From Phallus indusiatus (lineage: Eukaryota; Basidiomycota; Agaricomycetes; Phallales; Phallaceae): a stretch of DNA of 64,000 bases. Positions 37,140-49,427 of the stretch are shown in pieces (the stretch's first letter is position 1; the number at the start of each line of letters is the position of its first letter). Under the pieces are notes generated by a model. It saw only the letters and a program-made list of their open reading frames with translations, was not told the origin of the DNA and did no database searches. Position numbers and translations under genes: made by a program. The stretch is taken from the NCBI GenBank assembly GCA_027605045.1, contig JAQFWX010000003.1:310001-374000 (forward strand). The letters are read 5' to 3'.

Positions 37140-39727
37140 TCATTGCATCTTGCATTGGGATATGACATCATGAGGTATATCGAATTCAGCAGTTTTGGAA
37201 GGAAGGGAATTGATTTGCATTAGAAGTCCAGCTGCCATATGCCAGGCAATATGACAATGAAAAGCCCACAGTCCAGCTGAAAAAAACAATCAATTTAATT
37301 AGCCGGTTTCTCAAATATCATAATAAAATGCGCACGATTATCCGTAACAAAGCGAATTACGTAGTACGACCATGCTGGTACAAGAAACGTATCTCGTCGA
37401 AATGCATCTGGGTTGTCCAATGACTGTCCTATATATCTTCCGGGTCCAGTCGCAATTCTGTTCAAATGTATAAATAACCAGATAGGTCTCCGACACATAT
37501 AACTTACAGCCACGGTCGGAATCCATGTATATGGAAAGGGTGACCTCCATCATCTAAATAATCCTGCAAACATACTTAGCAACCAGTGTATGCTCAATGA
37601 GTTTGGAACACCAACTATTCGTAATTCCACAACTTGAACCGAGTCTTCCGTTATCATGAATTGGTCATAAAATGCAATGCTTGAGCCTTCGGGTGCGTAT
37701 CCTTTAGGGTCTCGATTAACCTTTAGTATTGTCGGGTCATCTTTCATGAACTCCCAACTCTACAAGAATGAGAATTCAGAGGCAGGTAACGATAAAAAGT
37801 ATACGAATTACCGTAGTATTGAAAAATGCCAAGTACATGTGATTCCAGATGTTTTGGAAGGACATGGTCATATAGTACACACGCGTTGCTTCTGGTGGAG
37901 GATCTGGAATGAAAGATTTAAACTTTGTATGACCATCCGCATTTAGTATATTTCTGATGCCAGGACCAGGATTCGGCGAATGGGGATCTCCAGGAAGGCC
38001 ATATTCACCGGTTGGGTTTTCGTACCTATATCAAGTTGAAAGCAAATATTTCCTGAGAGGTGGTTGACCCAACCTTAGAATTCCCCTAATATCCCGGTTT
38101 TGCCCTAAGCGTGCATATCGGAACATGTCAGTTTCTAATGAAGCACGTATCCAGAAGGTATTATTCTCCGAATGCGTGGAATTTGTATATAGAATGGCTG
38201 AATATCTTTGCGCAACAGCTATATTGATTGATTCTGCTAGCACAGGCTCGATAAGTGTGCCATCTGCCTCGATCAGAAGTAGAGTATGCCAGTCCACAGA
38301 GAAACGAATATTGGCGAAGGATCCAGTATTCACAAGTCGTAGTCGATATCTACCAATTCCATAAAAAAACTACTGCAAGTGTATGGGAAAGGCCTTACGC
38401 TTTGTTGGGCTTTAGCGTGAACTAAAAGCAGGGAAAATGAGGCTCCCACGTCGGAAATCGAAGAAGTGCACGCACATTAAAATATGAACCCGTAAGTTCC
38501 CCTGTTGCCCAGTACTGACCGAGTCCATTGATAGTCTGTTTTGATGTGTTATGCACCATCGCTGATTATATCTCAAAAACCATACTGACTGCAGCGTCTG
38601 GGACAGGCTCTGTTCCCTGGTAGCCTGTAATGCCTTCTGGCTGAGGTGGGAATGAATGAGTAAAAAGAGAAGGGAACAATTAAATGTAACGCACAGAAAA
38701 ATAATCGACCAGAAGGGATTCACTCATATCATGATACCAGTCCGAAACCTGAATCGTTACCTCCTCGTCCCATGTTGGGAAGTCCGGAGGAGGAGGGTCC
38801 GTAGGATGAACTATTAATGCACCAGTGATACCATCGGTATATTGGGTTGAATCTGCGAAACGCTCTATTAAATGATGGCGAAACAAGTAATGGATTTGTC
38901 TCACAATCTGGGTAGTCGCACGATGGGCGAATGAGGTGTATATTTATAGGAGAGAGAGATCACATACGCGAGCTGGTTTAGGCAATTTAGTATTGGAACG
39001 AAGCGTTGTGAAGATTGCGGACTTACTGCCACCAAGTAGTCCCAGAATAATCACCAAACGTAAAGCTACAAATTTTTGAGAGAAAGGTAAACCAGTTAAG
39101 ATCAAGACGTACTTGTAAGTAAAGGTTTGTCCTGGCGGAATTCCGCATTGAGTAATACCAGCTGTTCCATCGTAATAATTGGTACCGTTTTGGAACTAGA
39201 GAATTTTAGAAATGCTAATTTGACGTTGTATCGTTGAAAATACCAGTCCATGCCAATGAATACTAGTAGCATTCGGCAGATTGTTGTGGACCTTCACGAT
39301 AACTCGATCCCACTGGTTGGCCTCGATGGTGGGTCCAGGATACATGCCTTGAGTTGGAAAAGAGGTCAATGAAGAGTGTCTTTATATATATGTGAGGCCA
39401 CAACTTACCGTTCGCCACCAGCATAGTGCGCTGCACACCGTCCGGGGCGCCTTGTACGACATCAACGAAGAAATCATATGTGCGAGTCTGCGGAGGTTGG
39501 CCCTTGATTTTGGCTACAACAAAAGCTGATTCCGGCTGAGGCTTGAGCGGTGGTGATATAGGGATATGAACGGAAGCTTGCTCCTGGAATCTCCAACGCG
39601 AAATCAAAGGAAAGCCAAATTCAGCTTGCTGAGTCCATATGTAAGCAAGTGGTGTGCAAACGGCAATCAATAACAAAAACGCCTCGAATCGTGGTCGACC
39701 GCCAGCTCGTGAGCAGACTCCGAACAT
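37140..39727 (-). CDS. Membrane-anchored or secreted multicopper oxidase (laccase-like)
   Basis: It should oxidise a phenolic or metal substrate using one T1 and three T2/T3 copper ions. Sixteen exons: 39727-39409, 39347-39244, 39195-39113, 39065-39027, 38972-38968 (5 nt), 38907-38905 (3 nt), 38852-38695, 38640-38590, 38535-38476, 38421-38399, 38349-38074, 38025-37812, 37759-37616, 37563-37508, 37457-37336 and 37276-37140. They sum to 1794 nt, 597 residues, all in phase. All four copper motifs are present: [30 protein letters not shown] and [12 protein letters not shown]. The second exists only if the two micro-exons are used. The N-terminus has one hydrophobic segment ([18 protein letters not shown]) that is a signal peptide or anchor. 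The T1 axial position appears to be Leu, as in many high-potential fungal laccases. The substrate is not decided. Confidence 0.9.
38905..38907 (-). other. Predicted 3-nt micro-exon of the multicopper oxidase
   Basis: The three bases ATT lie between a CCCAG acceptor and a GTGAGA donor. They finish the second His of HSH and supply the first base of the Tyr codon in HSHYSTQYTDG. Skipping it gives HSHSTQYTDG, still in frame but lacking the Tyr. The intron on the far side is 52 nt. Confidence 0.65.
38968..38972 (-). other. Predicted 5-nt micro-exon of the multicopper oxidase
   Basis: The five bases are flanked by an AG acceptor (CCAG, with a TACTAA-like branch site upstream) and a GTATGT donor. 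Together with two bases from the previous exon they give the first His and the Ser of HSH, and one base of the second His codon. The flanking introns are 54 and 60 nt, normal for this genome. Confidence 0.75.
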
Positions 39728-39971
39728 CAACCAAGTAGAGTAGACGATGATGGAAGACCCGAATCAAACTGTGCAAAGAGGACATGTGGGAATAGGATTA
39801 ACAGGTACGCCAAAAAGCGGCAGAGGCACGGCACGAAGCGGCAGAAGAACGTGCATAGCGCACGAGCATTTTGATTGGCTGAGAATAAATACATCGACGT
39901 GCTCGATTACATAGTGCGTCTACTCTAAAGTGAGATGAGATTCAGGGAGATTAGATTAGATGAGCCTCTTC

Positions 39972-42294
39972 TCAGCTTCTCTTCTTTCTCGCGTTTGAGT
40001 CATTGATAAGTCCAGCCCGTTCATCGTCGTGACTCAGTCGAATAGCCCCCTGAGGACCTTTCCCTTCGTCGTCGCTGTCTTGGTCGCCAATCTCGAATAC
40101 GACCGAATCAGGACGCACAGTGTCCTGAACTACCCCGTGTGCACGACCAGCCCCTTCTTCCTCATCGTGATGTCGCTGCAATGAATCGAACTCGTAATCT
40201 TCAGCAGCATTCTCATCTTGAGCTAACTCATCTGACATAGCCAATGTAGATATCAAAGAAAAAGATAAGTCTCCTGAAGGAAGGGGGAAAAAGAGATGGA
40301 ATGCTTATCTTCGATTGTGCTCCGTCGGACGCCAGAAATAAGCAATAACCCAGAAAACGACTAGATAAAGTAAGACTAGGAATCCGTCCAGCAGCCACCA
40401 ACGAGTCTTCCATGAATTTGCCGCATAATCTAATGCAGTTCGTTTGAAGAGGGCGTATTATGACCTAAACAATCATACTTACCTTCTGCCAAACGATTTG
40501 AGAATTGAAGAGATGAAATGACGAAAAATCCAAGGATACACAATGCCGTTGCTATAAGAACATAGTATAATCGCCGGAACATGGATAGCTTATAGTACTG
40601 CTTCCTAGCTTGTAGTTCGGCGATAGTTCCTTAGGGAAATCACCGTTACAAAACGAAGTGAACTTGAAGAGAAGTAACATACCGTTTAACGCATACATAA
40701 TCCACAGCATAAACCCGCTCAATGTGAAGGCCAATGGGATCACAAATAACAATAGGACAAGTGCCGATGTGGACTCGAGTTCTAGCTCAACAATTCCTAC
40801 CGAATAAAGTACTGGTAAAGGAGGTAAGCATATTGTTCTAGATAAAAAAAAGACCACGCATACCTCCGAATATGAAATGGGCAGCAGTCAAAATGCGGCA
40901 ACGCAGCATGGCCTTGCCTAATGATTCTCTGACTATACTCAGACCAAGTGAAACAATGAGTAGAAGGAAGAAGGACAGCGCATTTCTGCCCGCGTCCAGA
41001 ATAGAGACTACACAGTATGGTTTGCAACAAGGCAATAAAGCTATTTACACAATTCACGCACCAACAAACAAGAACGCTGTTGCCCCCGCTCCTGTGCCGT
41101 GGACATTGAGATATCGATAGTACGCTGGGACATGGTGAAAACGACAACTTTATCCGATAGACAGAACAAACGAACCAAAGTTTGCCATGTTTTCTATTAT
41201 GAGGAACGCGACAAGACCCGATATATAATACTGGGGGATGGTGTTACATGTTATTGCCAACCAATTGGGAAAAAAAACCATTGACTGACTTGTACTGGTA
41301 ATAATTCATCCCGATATTTGAGAGATATTGCAGCCCATAAGCCGCCCAATATGGCGTACGTCAGGAAGATTGCCAAATAAAACTGTTAAACTCTGAGCAA
41401 GGTCTCGAGGAAGCAGAAGTAACAACCTTACGTTTACTTTCGGGTAGTCGGAAGCCGGTAATTTGCCGTTAAACACATTTTTGAATAGGATTTTTCCTTC
41501 GTACTCGGGGTGAGGACTGGGGTTGCTTTGTCGTTTAGGAACCCCATCAACAGTCAAAGGAACGATAGCTTGGCTTTGCCATTGAAAAACGAGTAAATAA
41601 AACTATGAAAGGTCTGCACACACCTACACAGTAATAGCCTGTTTTTGATACGTCATATTTAATAGGACCTGTGTATACAGTAATTTGAGGCGACCCGTTT
41701 CCTCCCGAGGCTTGACGGGCTAATCTCCATGGGGTATCATATTTGCTGTCTGGAGGAGTAGGATTGCCTTGAGGATTGTTCCAGAAGCCGTTGGAATTAC
41801 CTGCAGACTCAGCGGGTGGAAAAGCCAGACGCGCGCTCCAGAATGAAGTATCGTTCATGGATTTATCGGGAGGTAAGTTGAAGATAAAGGAACCAAGTTC
41901 CGCCGCCGTACATAAGCCCTTGCTCAAAGCATCGTCCGTACAAATGTAGGTCCTCTGTATGGTTGAATATGGCAGATGAAATGCGAGAGACCAAACATAC
42001 TGGTAATGTATCGTCAACCTCTGATGTTGGTTTGCCCAGATAAGGAGCGTCATCCCATTCATAAAGAACCATGGTTAATTGGCCTTGTGAATGAGGTTCG
42101 AAGGTCACTATAAAGCTCATGTCGTCACTTCAGTGCAACGGACTATTTCTGCTTTGTATACCATTTATATAGGTTTCCTGGCCGCCCCACATCCCACTGC
42201 AGATTTGCCTGTCCAAATCGTGATCTGAAACGGAAACTTCATAACTTCTGACCAGAGCAATGGAGCCCAACAGAAGTAGTGGAATGGTGAGCAT
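39972..42294 (-). CDS. PTM1/GPR107-like lung seven-transmembrane receptor family protein
   Basis: Family members are Golgi/endosomal seven-helix proteins linked to membrane trafficking. I reconstruct 12 exons totalling 1734 nt, 577 residues. The longest frame begins with GTG at 42423, but the ATG at 42294 starts a good signal peptide (MLTIPLLLLGSIALV) followed by DRQICSGMWGG, a PTM1 landmark. A luminal domain runs to about residue 240, then seven hydrophobic helices (FYLAIFLTYAILGGLWAAI, YYISGLVAFLIIENM, ALSFFLLLIVSLGLSI and others), then an acidic tail beginning AMSDELAQDENAAEDYE. The last join (40309/40245) needs an AT-AC intron: the donor reads ATAAGC and the acceptor ends TCTAC. All other introns are GT-AG. 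Confidence 0.88.
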
Positions 42295-42959
42295 GGCCAG
42301 TGTAGTTACGTAACTAGGGAAATTCCAAGGCGCTTGAAAACAGCGTCTCTGGTTCAATGAGTTGCGGTCCCTCGCAGCTTGGGCGGCATATCCGAATGGC
42401 AGCGCACTGATCACTCGTTGCACATGAAGGGTTATTATGCAGTTAAATTTGGACTTGATTCAAATCCAGGCTCGAGTACTTAGTAACCCGATAGTAGTAG
42501 TAACGCGCATGTCGGTAAACTCAGTGTACACTAATACATACACGCCATGAATGAGGCAGGACAACAAATCTTTAAGCAAACCACACGGATGCAATGATCT
42601 AGACTCAAAATGTGAAAAACATAACCAAGTTATGCTATATCTCTTGGATCTTGGGAAGCAACTTCTTTACAGTACCTCGCCACCTCATGACCACTCAAGA
42701 AATGTGATTTTATAGCTGCGTGCTGTTAAGCTCATTTCATTCAGAATCAGGTTTAAAAACCGAGTTGAAGTTTTGCTTGTGCTCAACTATCAGCTGAAGT
42801 TGGACTCCACGTTTTGTTTTTTGAAACTCCGACCATAACATGGGACTTTGACATGTGATAAAGCTATCAAGGCAGGAGTCGGCATCCCACAGGTACTCCG
42901 AGTCCGAGTCCATCGTTCCCCTCCCTTTTTCCTTTAGCATCGACGACTACGATTCCAAT
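42295..42959. promoter_or_regulatory. Divergent intergenic region, 665 bp
   Basis: The PTM1-like gene (minus) and PEX11 (plus) start on either side, so both promoters lie here. A pyrimidine-rich stretch sits just upstream of the PEX11 ATG (about 42911-42935). No ORF in the gap is supported. Confidence 0.45.
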
Positions 42960-43968
42960 ATGAGTTCTACAGCAGCCCAGCTTATTCTTCACCCTTATAC
43001 TTCTCAGTTCCTCAAAGTGCTAGCTACGACTAACGGTAGAGACAAGGTGAGCTCTGTCATACTATTTGGATCGCGAACCGGCGTACAGTGTTTCTAACCC
43101 TCTGTAAGGCATACCGTGCAGCCCAATACTTTGCAAGACTGTTTGCATGGATGTTGATACGTCGGGGATATGCCGTTGAAGGTTCCCGATGGAATAATTT
43201 AAAGTCTAGTCTCGCTAGTGGCAGAAAGTGTACGTTCACTCAATTGTTGATTTATACTCTCATAACATGTATTTGTTCCAGTAATGAGACTGCTGAAACC
43301 ATTAGAAAACCTCCAAGCGGCTTTGCGAGCTATTCAGACAGGCGGACCAGCTGCCGAGCAAATTACTATTATTGCTCGTCAGCTATCTTATTTTGCATAT
43401 CTGTCCTATGATATGCTCGTCTGGGTGGGTACCGAGTGGATATGATTTTTGTCACAAACTAAAGTTTTTATCAGGTTCATTCCGTTCGTTTTGTATCTTT
43501 CACTCCGGAGCAAGCTGCAAAGTACAATAAATTATCTTATCGTTTCTGGCTTTCCGGGATTCTATTCAGTATTACAAACGGATTTTTGAAAGGTAACCGT
43601 TTGGCCAGTGAAAGCAGAGCTCTTCGCAATCCAACTTCCGAAAAATTCCAATTTGATGACGGAGCGAAACGCAGTCGCTTAGCAGCCCTAGCTAGGTCAA
43701 ACCTTCCTCTTAATCACAGAACTCGCCTATTGACCTTACCAATATAATAGTGAAAGTTCAGCTGCTCATTATCAGCTTATTATTGATTTGCTTGATGTTT
43801 GGTTGCCGGCTACGGCTTTGAATATTGTCAACTTGAATGACGGCGTTGCCGGAACTTTAGGGTAAGATATTATCGACGTATCCGTGTTTAACCCAGCTAA
43901 TGTTTCTAAGTTTTGTGTCTTCGCTGATGGGCTTCCGATCACAATGGGCTGCAATAGCCCCGAAATAA
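42960..43968 (+). CDS. PEX11: Peroxisomal membrane protein PEX11
   Basis: PEX11 elongates peroxisomal membranes before fission. Six exons (42960-43046, 43109-43229, 43282-43424, 43475-43695, 43751-43861, 43911-43968) give 741 nt, 246 residues in phase. The N-terminal amphipathic region (GRDKAYRAAQYFARLFAWML), the central LSYFAYLSYDMLVW and the C-terminal DLLDVWLPATALNIVNLNDG followed by GFVSSLMGFRSQW are all PEX11 landmarks. Length is normal for the family. It converges with REV3, 165 bp apart. Confidence 0.94.
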
Positions 43969-44133
43969 TGACCTCGCCGTATTGTTGAATTTAAAATTAA
44001 AGAAGTTTACCGCTGTTTTATTTGAGCTTGTTATCCAATATACATACTGTATGCCACCCCGAAGTTGGCTCCCCTTCCAACTGTTTTACAATTCCTTCCC
44101 GAAATTTTTTACTATAAACAAGTTTACAAACGA

Positions 44134-47100
44134 TCAGCCCATTTCAGTCGCTTCCACATAATTTCTCAGTCCGTCCAAGTTGTCCATATCATTGACCGCC
44201 CGTTTTCTGGCAAATAACCACGGACAGTCCAATGATTCGCACATGATGGTTTCTTGCGAGGTGTCAAAGCACAGCTAACACAAATGGAGTGCACTTTTCT
44301 CAACCGCTCGTGAACGTCATGCATCTTGCAAAGAGCCGCATATGCTGACTCGTCGGGGTGTTCCTTGCATGTCATGCAAATGACTATTTTGTTGAAAAGT
44401 TGAGTAATGGGCTATAGCGAGAAGATTGACAAATGCTCCTACCGTCTTCGGCTTTATTTTTACATATCATGCAGCGTGTACTCCGATAGTAAGAATCTAT
44501 GGATGCCTTGTCCTGTTCATTTAAGGCGTCGTCGTTTCCTCCTTGTTCAAATTTACTCGGAGACGTGAAGACGGCTTCCATGTTTTCAGAAATGACACTT
44601 TTGATAAGCGAACTATACCAGTTTCTAACATCAGCCCCCACTAAATTGAATATACGTTCCAACGGAGGGATCAAAACTCTTGAGATGTAATATTGCGCAT
44701 CGATATGTTTATTGCTGTTATAATGTCATTTTCAACTGATAGTTTATCATAAGACTTTGAAGATTCACCTCGCGTTTAGTACTACTTCAGGGGAAACCGC
44801 TCTTTCCACCAACCTCATTCCCGGTTCCCCGCGTAAAATGACATAAGGCACCCGTTCTCCGTATTGTGGTTCATCATTGGGATCAATCAAGGCGCGTTGC
44901 CCCGCAACAACAGCGCCGGGAGGCGGGGGTCCCTGATCGCTACAACGGCATTATGAGGTAACAGAAGAGGCAAAACCCATACTTTCCTTACCTATAAGTG
45001 CCCAACTTCACTTCTTTGGAAAAAATGAAATCCTGAATCGAGACTGCATCGTCAAGGATGTCTTGCCAGTATGTCTGACAGTGTTGTTTGACTGCACTCA
45101 AATCTTGAGTCCGAAACAAAATTCTGAATAATATTTAGAGCAAATCTTGGGACTTTCATACGGATCATTCTTACTTTAGACATCGTTCTACTAGCTTCTG
45201 TTGTCCTGGAGTACCATCGCGCCTTACGGTTTCAATCCCTTTCGCATCAAATTTGGGTGTCGTATCGTCGGGGCGCTCATATTTGAATCCGACGTAACGC
45301 TTTTTAGCCATTAGGACGCAAGGTAAATAAACCTATCGAAATCGTAATTGGATTCCCAGACAAGTAATGCACGGGTCAAACCTTTTCGAACTTGAGTTTG
45401 ACAGGGGCTGGATTCATTGCAGTGACAGCATCTGCGATTTGATTTCCAATTATAAATGCTTCATCTTTTGTTCTCCCATCCAGATGAATGAAAAGAGAGT
45501 CTGTGTCCCCGTAGACTACTCTAGCATTCCATTTTTCTGACGATTCAATAAAATCGATAGCCTGAAAATAAACATAGAAATAAAAGCACTGGAAAAATAG
45601 CAAGTTGCAGACCTTTTCAAGAGTTTCCCTTCCACTTTGAACGATGGCATCAGCTATTTCCACCGCGGGCATGCGTCCCGAAAACGTCGCGCTGGTATAC
45701 CCATATGTAACATTCGCAATGTATTTCAGCCCAAGTTGACGAGCTTCAAGGACTCGAAGCAAAGCCTATTTGCATAACGAAATCAAAAGGTTATGTCTAG
45801 AAATTAGTACAAGCACTCACCTTATCCCCTCTGGCTGTTTTCATAGCCTGCTTGATCATGACACGAGTGTCCAATAACTCGGTTAACATTCTGCCCAGTA
45901 GTCCCTGCCGAACCTGAGGTTTAACAAACATCATTCCATTGGGAGATACTTTGAACAATTGAGCTAGTTGATATAAATCATGAAGCGAAGAACTAACTGT
46001 TCAAGTAATCTCGTAGATGGGAAGTTAACCCAGGAGGGTTATCAAGATGGGTTACGCCGAACTTGTTTTTCCCTTTAAAACTTTGTATGCGCCCTAAGCA
46101 AGTCGAGTAACAGTAGTTGTATGCGATCATGATAGAAGGATAGAGGGATTGAAAATCGAGTACCACCACAGGACCTTTATAGAATGCTGAATATGGCTCC
46201 ATAATCAAAGGCATACATTCGGCCGCGTTTTGCTTGCCAACCTGAAAATAGCTATTCAATATAAGATAAAATGCATAAGGTAAAGTGTTACTGACGTCGC
46301 TTTTATTGGGTGATATTAATACATAATTTTCTGGTTTGGCAATGCGAAAGACGAAAGATTCGACTTTAAATTGAGAGCCTCTGCTAATAACGGAGAAGAA
46401 ATCAATGCCGAAGACCCTGGCAAACTCACTTGAAAAATCAATCAGTCACAGACGAGAATGATAAATGAATTGGTACAAATACTAACGCGGTTTTCGTTAC
46501 GACGTCGGCATTGTCTAAGATCTCTAGAGTCATAGAGGTTCGGTTTAGAAGATGACGCAAAACATGGGCAGTACGACTGGGGACAGTATCCGATATCCAT
46601 TTGGTCAAAGTCGCTTGCGTATATTTTGGAACGCTGCAAAAACTTCACCATCAATTTCATGCTATTTTGACTTTTACGCTTACCGACGACGCAATAAATG
46701 AAAACAAACGTTCTCGAAAGTATAGCTAGTCAAGGTTAATTCAGATCTCATTAACCTCCAGACATTAAATACGTGGCGTCCCACGACTTTAAAGGTCGAC
46801 GTCGTCCTCAAACCCCACTCATCAAAACCGCCATCCATCGATTTGGTTGGACCACGACCTATTAAATCACTTATATCAAGTCCTGACCTAAATTTAGTTT
46901 TCAGCTCATATTAGAAAATGCCATGTCCCCACCAAATTCTTTTCCTCTTGCTTGTAGATAGCCCCAAGATGCGCCTTGAATTTCCCAGCCAACTAAAATG
47001 TCAGGATCCAGGTCAGCAACTATGTCGATAGTTCCATTAATAAGATCCAATTCGCTGGCAAAAATCTCGGTATCGACAAAACCTCCCATCAAATTAGAGG

Positions 47101-49427
47101 TCCATGGTTGCTCTTCTTGAACGTTTAACAGAACACCACGCTTGATACCAGACATGGTGCTCATATCCGCATTCCCACTTTGATAAGAATAGAGAATTGC
47201 AATTAATTCATCCACGCTAGGGTCTGGTACGGAACCATGACTTGTTTTAGCTGAAGAAAATTCATTCAATAATGCCGCATTCAACGAGTTAATGTACCCA
47301 CCGAAAACCTCCACGGCTAAAATCGTCATATTTTGTTTCTCACGTATATTCTCAGTTGATATCTGTTGGGTGGATCCGTTTAGGCTGGATCCTTGAGTTT
47401 GTTTTTCGACCTAATGTTTTACGGTATGTATGCATCAAGTATGACCAGAAATAGACGTACGACAGGATAAATTGTGGGATTGGCGCCAGCTTTAAGTTTC
47501 TGTAGCCAAAGTTTTACGTTGCGTTTGGATGGAGGCCAACCTGTATATTCCCATCCGCAAAATGGTTGGATACTCTCTTGTTTAGTAACTTCATCGACAG
47601 GATTAGCGTCCCATGCTGGCAGGGAAGCCATACCAGCACCGCGTGTTAGATCAAACACTTGCCCTGCATACTCCCTTGGTCGCTTGGGGAGGTCTTGAGC
47701 GTTCGAGTAAAAAGGATCTCTATACTCTTTGTTAGGTAAACCATGAGTGATAAAGCTATTCGTCAATGAAGAGGAGTTAGGAGGAATGAAGGCATAGACA
47801 AATGCCTTCGTTTTCAACGGATGGTGTGTAGGTGTCGTAAAAGGCAGCTGGCTGAACGAAGGCTTATAGTTTTCGGTTCCAGTGCTTCCGGAGAATTTGA
47901 AATACAGATTCTTCACTCCAGCGGGAGACGTCTTCCGGGAAGGAGCTCTGCGTAGTTTATCGCGTGATTGAGACCAACCGAAGCCACACGATTTGAATTT
48001 TCATTTGCGAGAAATACATCTGCTTCGCTATTCTTTTCGTCATTCCCACAAGCATTTTCCAAATCTTCAGGTTCTCTAATTTTGCGTGTGCTCTAATTAG
48101 AAAAAGTGCGCTTTGACAACTCGAAATATCATCCTAACCTCTGACGGTCTGTAACGTCCAGCTCTTCGCCTTCACCTTCGCTTAATTCTGGATCTTGATT
48201 TACATTCACCTCTTCATTCGCAATGACCTCTTCTATATGTCGATTTGAGACCAACGTCTCGTCCACATGAACTTCTTCTTGTCCAGCGTTCAAGTTTTCT
48301 TCCATGGCCACGACGCTCCAAGTATGATCTCGCTGTTCCATTTCATTTGCCCGAGTAGTTCGTTGTCTTTTAAAAGCTCCCATAATACTTTAGTGCTTTC
48401 AAACGTATTCAATACCGACTTCTCCCAAGCGCCGCTGCTGGGACGATAAGCCTTCCCGGTCCGCTTCTCCATTTCACAATGTTTATCGAGAAGATTTTCC
48501 AGTCGGCTCAAATCAACCCAGTCGCCTCCCCTGCCGCGTCTACTTTCACTCAAAACAGTGGGCATATCAGGGGAAGCAGGCAGGCCATTTTCAGCCCGAC
48601 GGCGTCGTTCATCTTCCCATAGTTCACGCACACTGTGAACCAAGTGCTGAGAGGAAGGCGGAGTCGAAGGAATTTGTAAAGACGAATGAACATCACGCAA
48701 TTCAATTGCATCTCTGTTCCGAATTTGATGCGAAGAGATGTCTAATTCCAAAGGTAGACGAGTTTGTCTGTAGTAAGGAGAGGTCGGGAAAGAAAGATCG
48801 CCTGGGTAGATTGCACCGTCGCTTCTTGTATGTGGCTCGCGCGATAGAATCTCGCCATCAATGTCAATCCAACCACATCCATATAAACCAAAGTCACACA
48901 TGAACTGCAAGTAATAGCTGAGATGATTTTCGTAAGTCGTGAATCTCGTACCCATGACGCCACCGGACTGAAGAATAGTCACAATGCGGAAGACGTGGGT
49001 TGGGTCGGAGATCATAATTTTCAGATATGGTTGGTAGGCCGAATGGAATCCATAAAATGGTACACCTTTTACCAAAATAATGGCATGTATGTACTTTGCA
49101 TTTGGGCCATCCGGGTTGCGGCGAAGAGACAGTGCTACGGCGTGATTGAGCGACCTCTTGAGTTTATGAATATAATCCCTAACTGAAATAAATAAGTTTA
49201 ACAAGTTGAAAGCAAAACGGATAAATGTTTGGACCATTGTCAGGATTCAGTGAACCGAGATAATCAATATAAAAATAAGGATAGATTTGATGAATATGGA
49301 GACAACAGCGCAATCCAAGAGAGCTTGTTCCAAACACACGAATCACAGGCACTTTGGATAGACCAGAATTGTCGAGTAACCCAGGCTGGGCCAGAGTATG
49401 GTCGAGGTAATCCAGACGAACACGCAT
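44134..49427 (-). CDS. REV3: DNA polymerase zeta catalytic subunit
   Basis: REV3 is the B-family polymerase of translesion synthesis. Many exons encode roughly 1,450 residues. The N-terminal domain (YIHKLKRSLNHAVALSL, PFYGFHSAYQPYLKIMI) leads to an exonuclease-like region and then the polymerase motifs: DFQSLYPSIMIAYNYC (motif A), NVTYGYTSATFSGRMP (motif B, typical of zeta) and VVYGDTDSLFIHLDG (motif C). The C-terminus holds CysA (CMIC, CMTC) and CysB (CVSC, CESLDC), the latter expected to bind an iron-sulfur cluster. Two one-base frame jumps remain that no intron can explain: at 48367-48376 (TTTT/AAAA run) and at 44266-44268 (AAA run inside CysB). If real they would truncate the protein; at homopolymers they may be sequencing errors. 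Its start codon is 36 bp from the divergent peroxin gene. Confidence 0.93.

Noticed and set aside
38853..38967. Single 115-nt intron after the 5-nt micro-exon of the multicopper oxidase
   Set aside because: It keeps the frame (HSHSTQYTDG) but is twice the usual intron length and loses the conserved Tyr. The 3-nt exon fits better, though this remains the main alternative.
42130..42423. Upstream start for the PTM1-like gene at 42423
   Set aside because: It is a GTG, and the added 43 residues would bury the signal peptide; the ATG at 42294 begins a typical one.
46880..46945. Apparent frameshift in REV3 after KEFG
   Set aside because: Using the acceptor GTCAG instead of the earlier TTTAG gives a 50-nt intron and the expected LDISDLIGRG in frame.
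47950..48000. Another apparent frameshift in REV3 before KNLYFKFSG
   Set aside because: A 44-nt GT-AG intron (GTGTGG to GCAGAG) can join the frames. It is short but possible, so I do not count this as a break.
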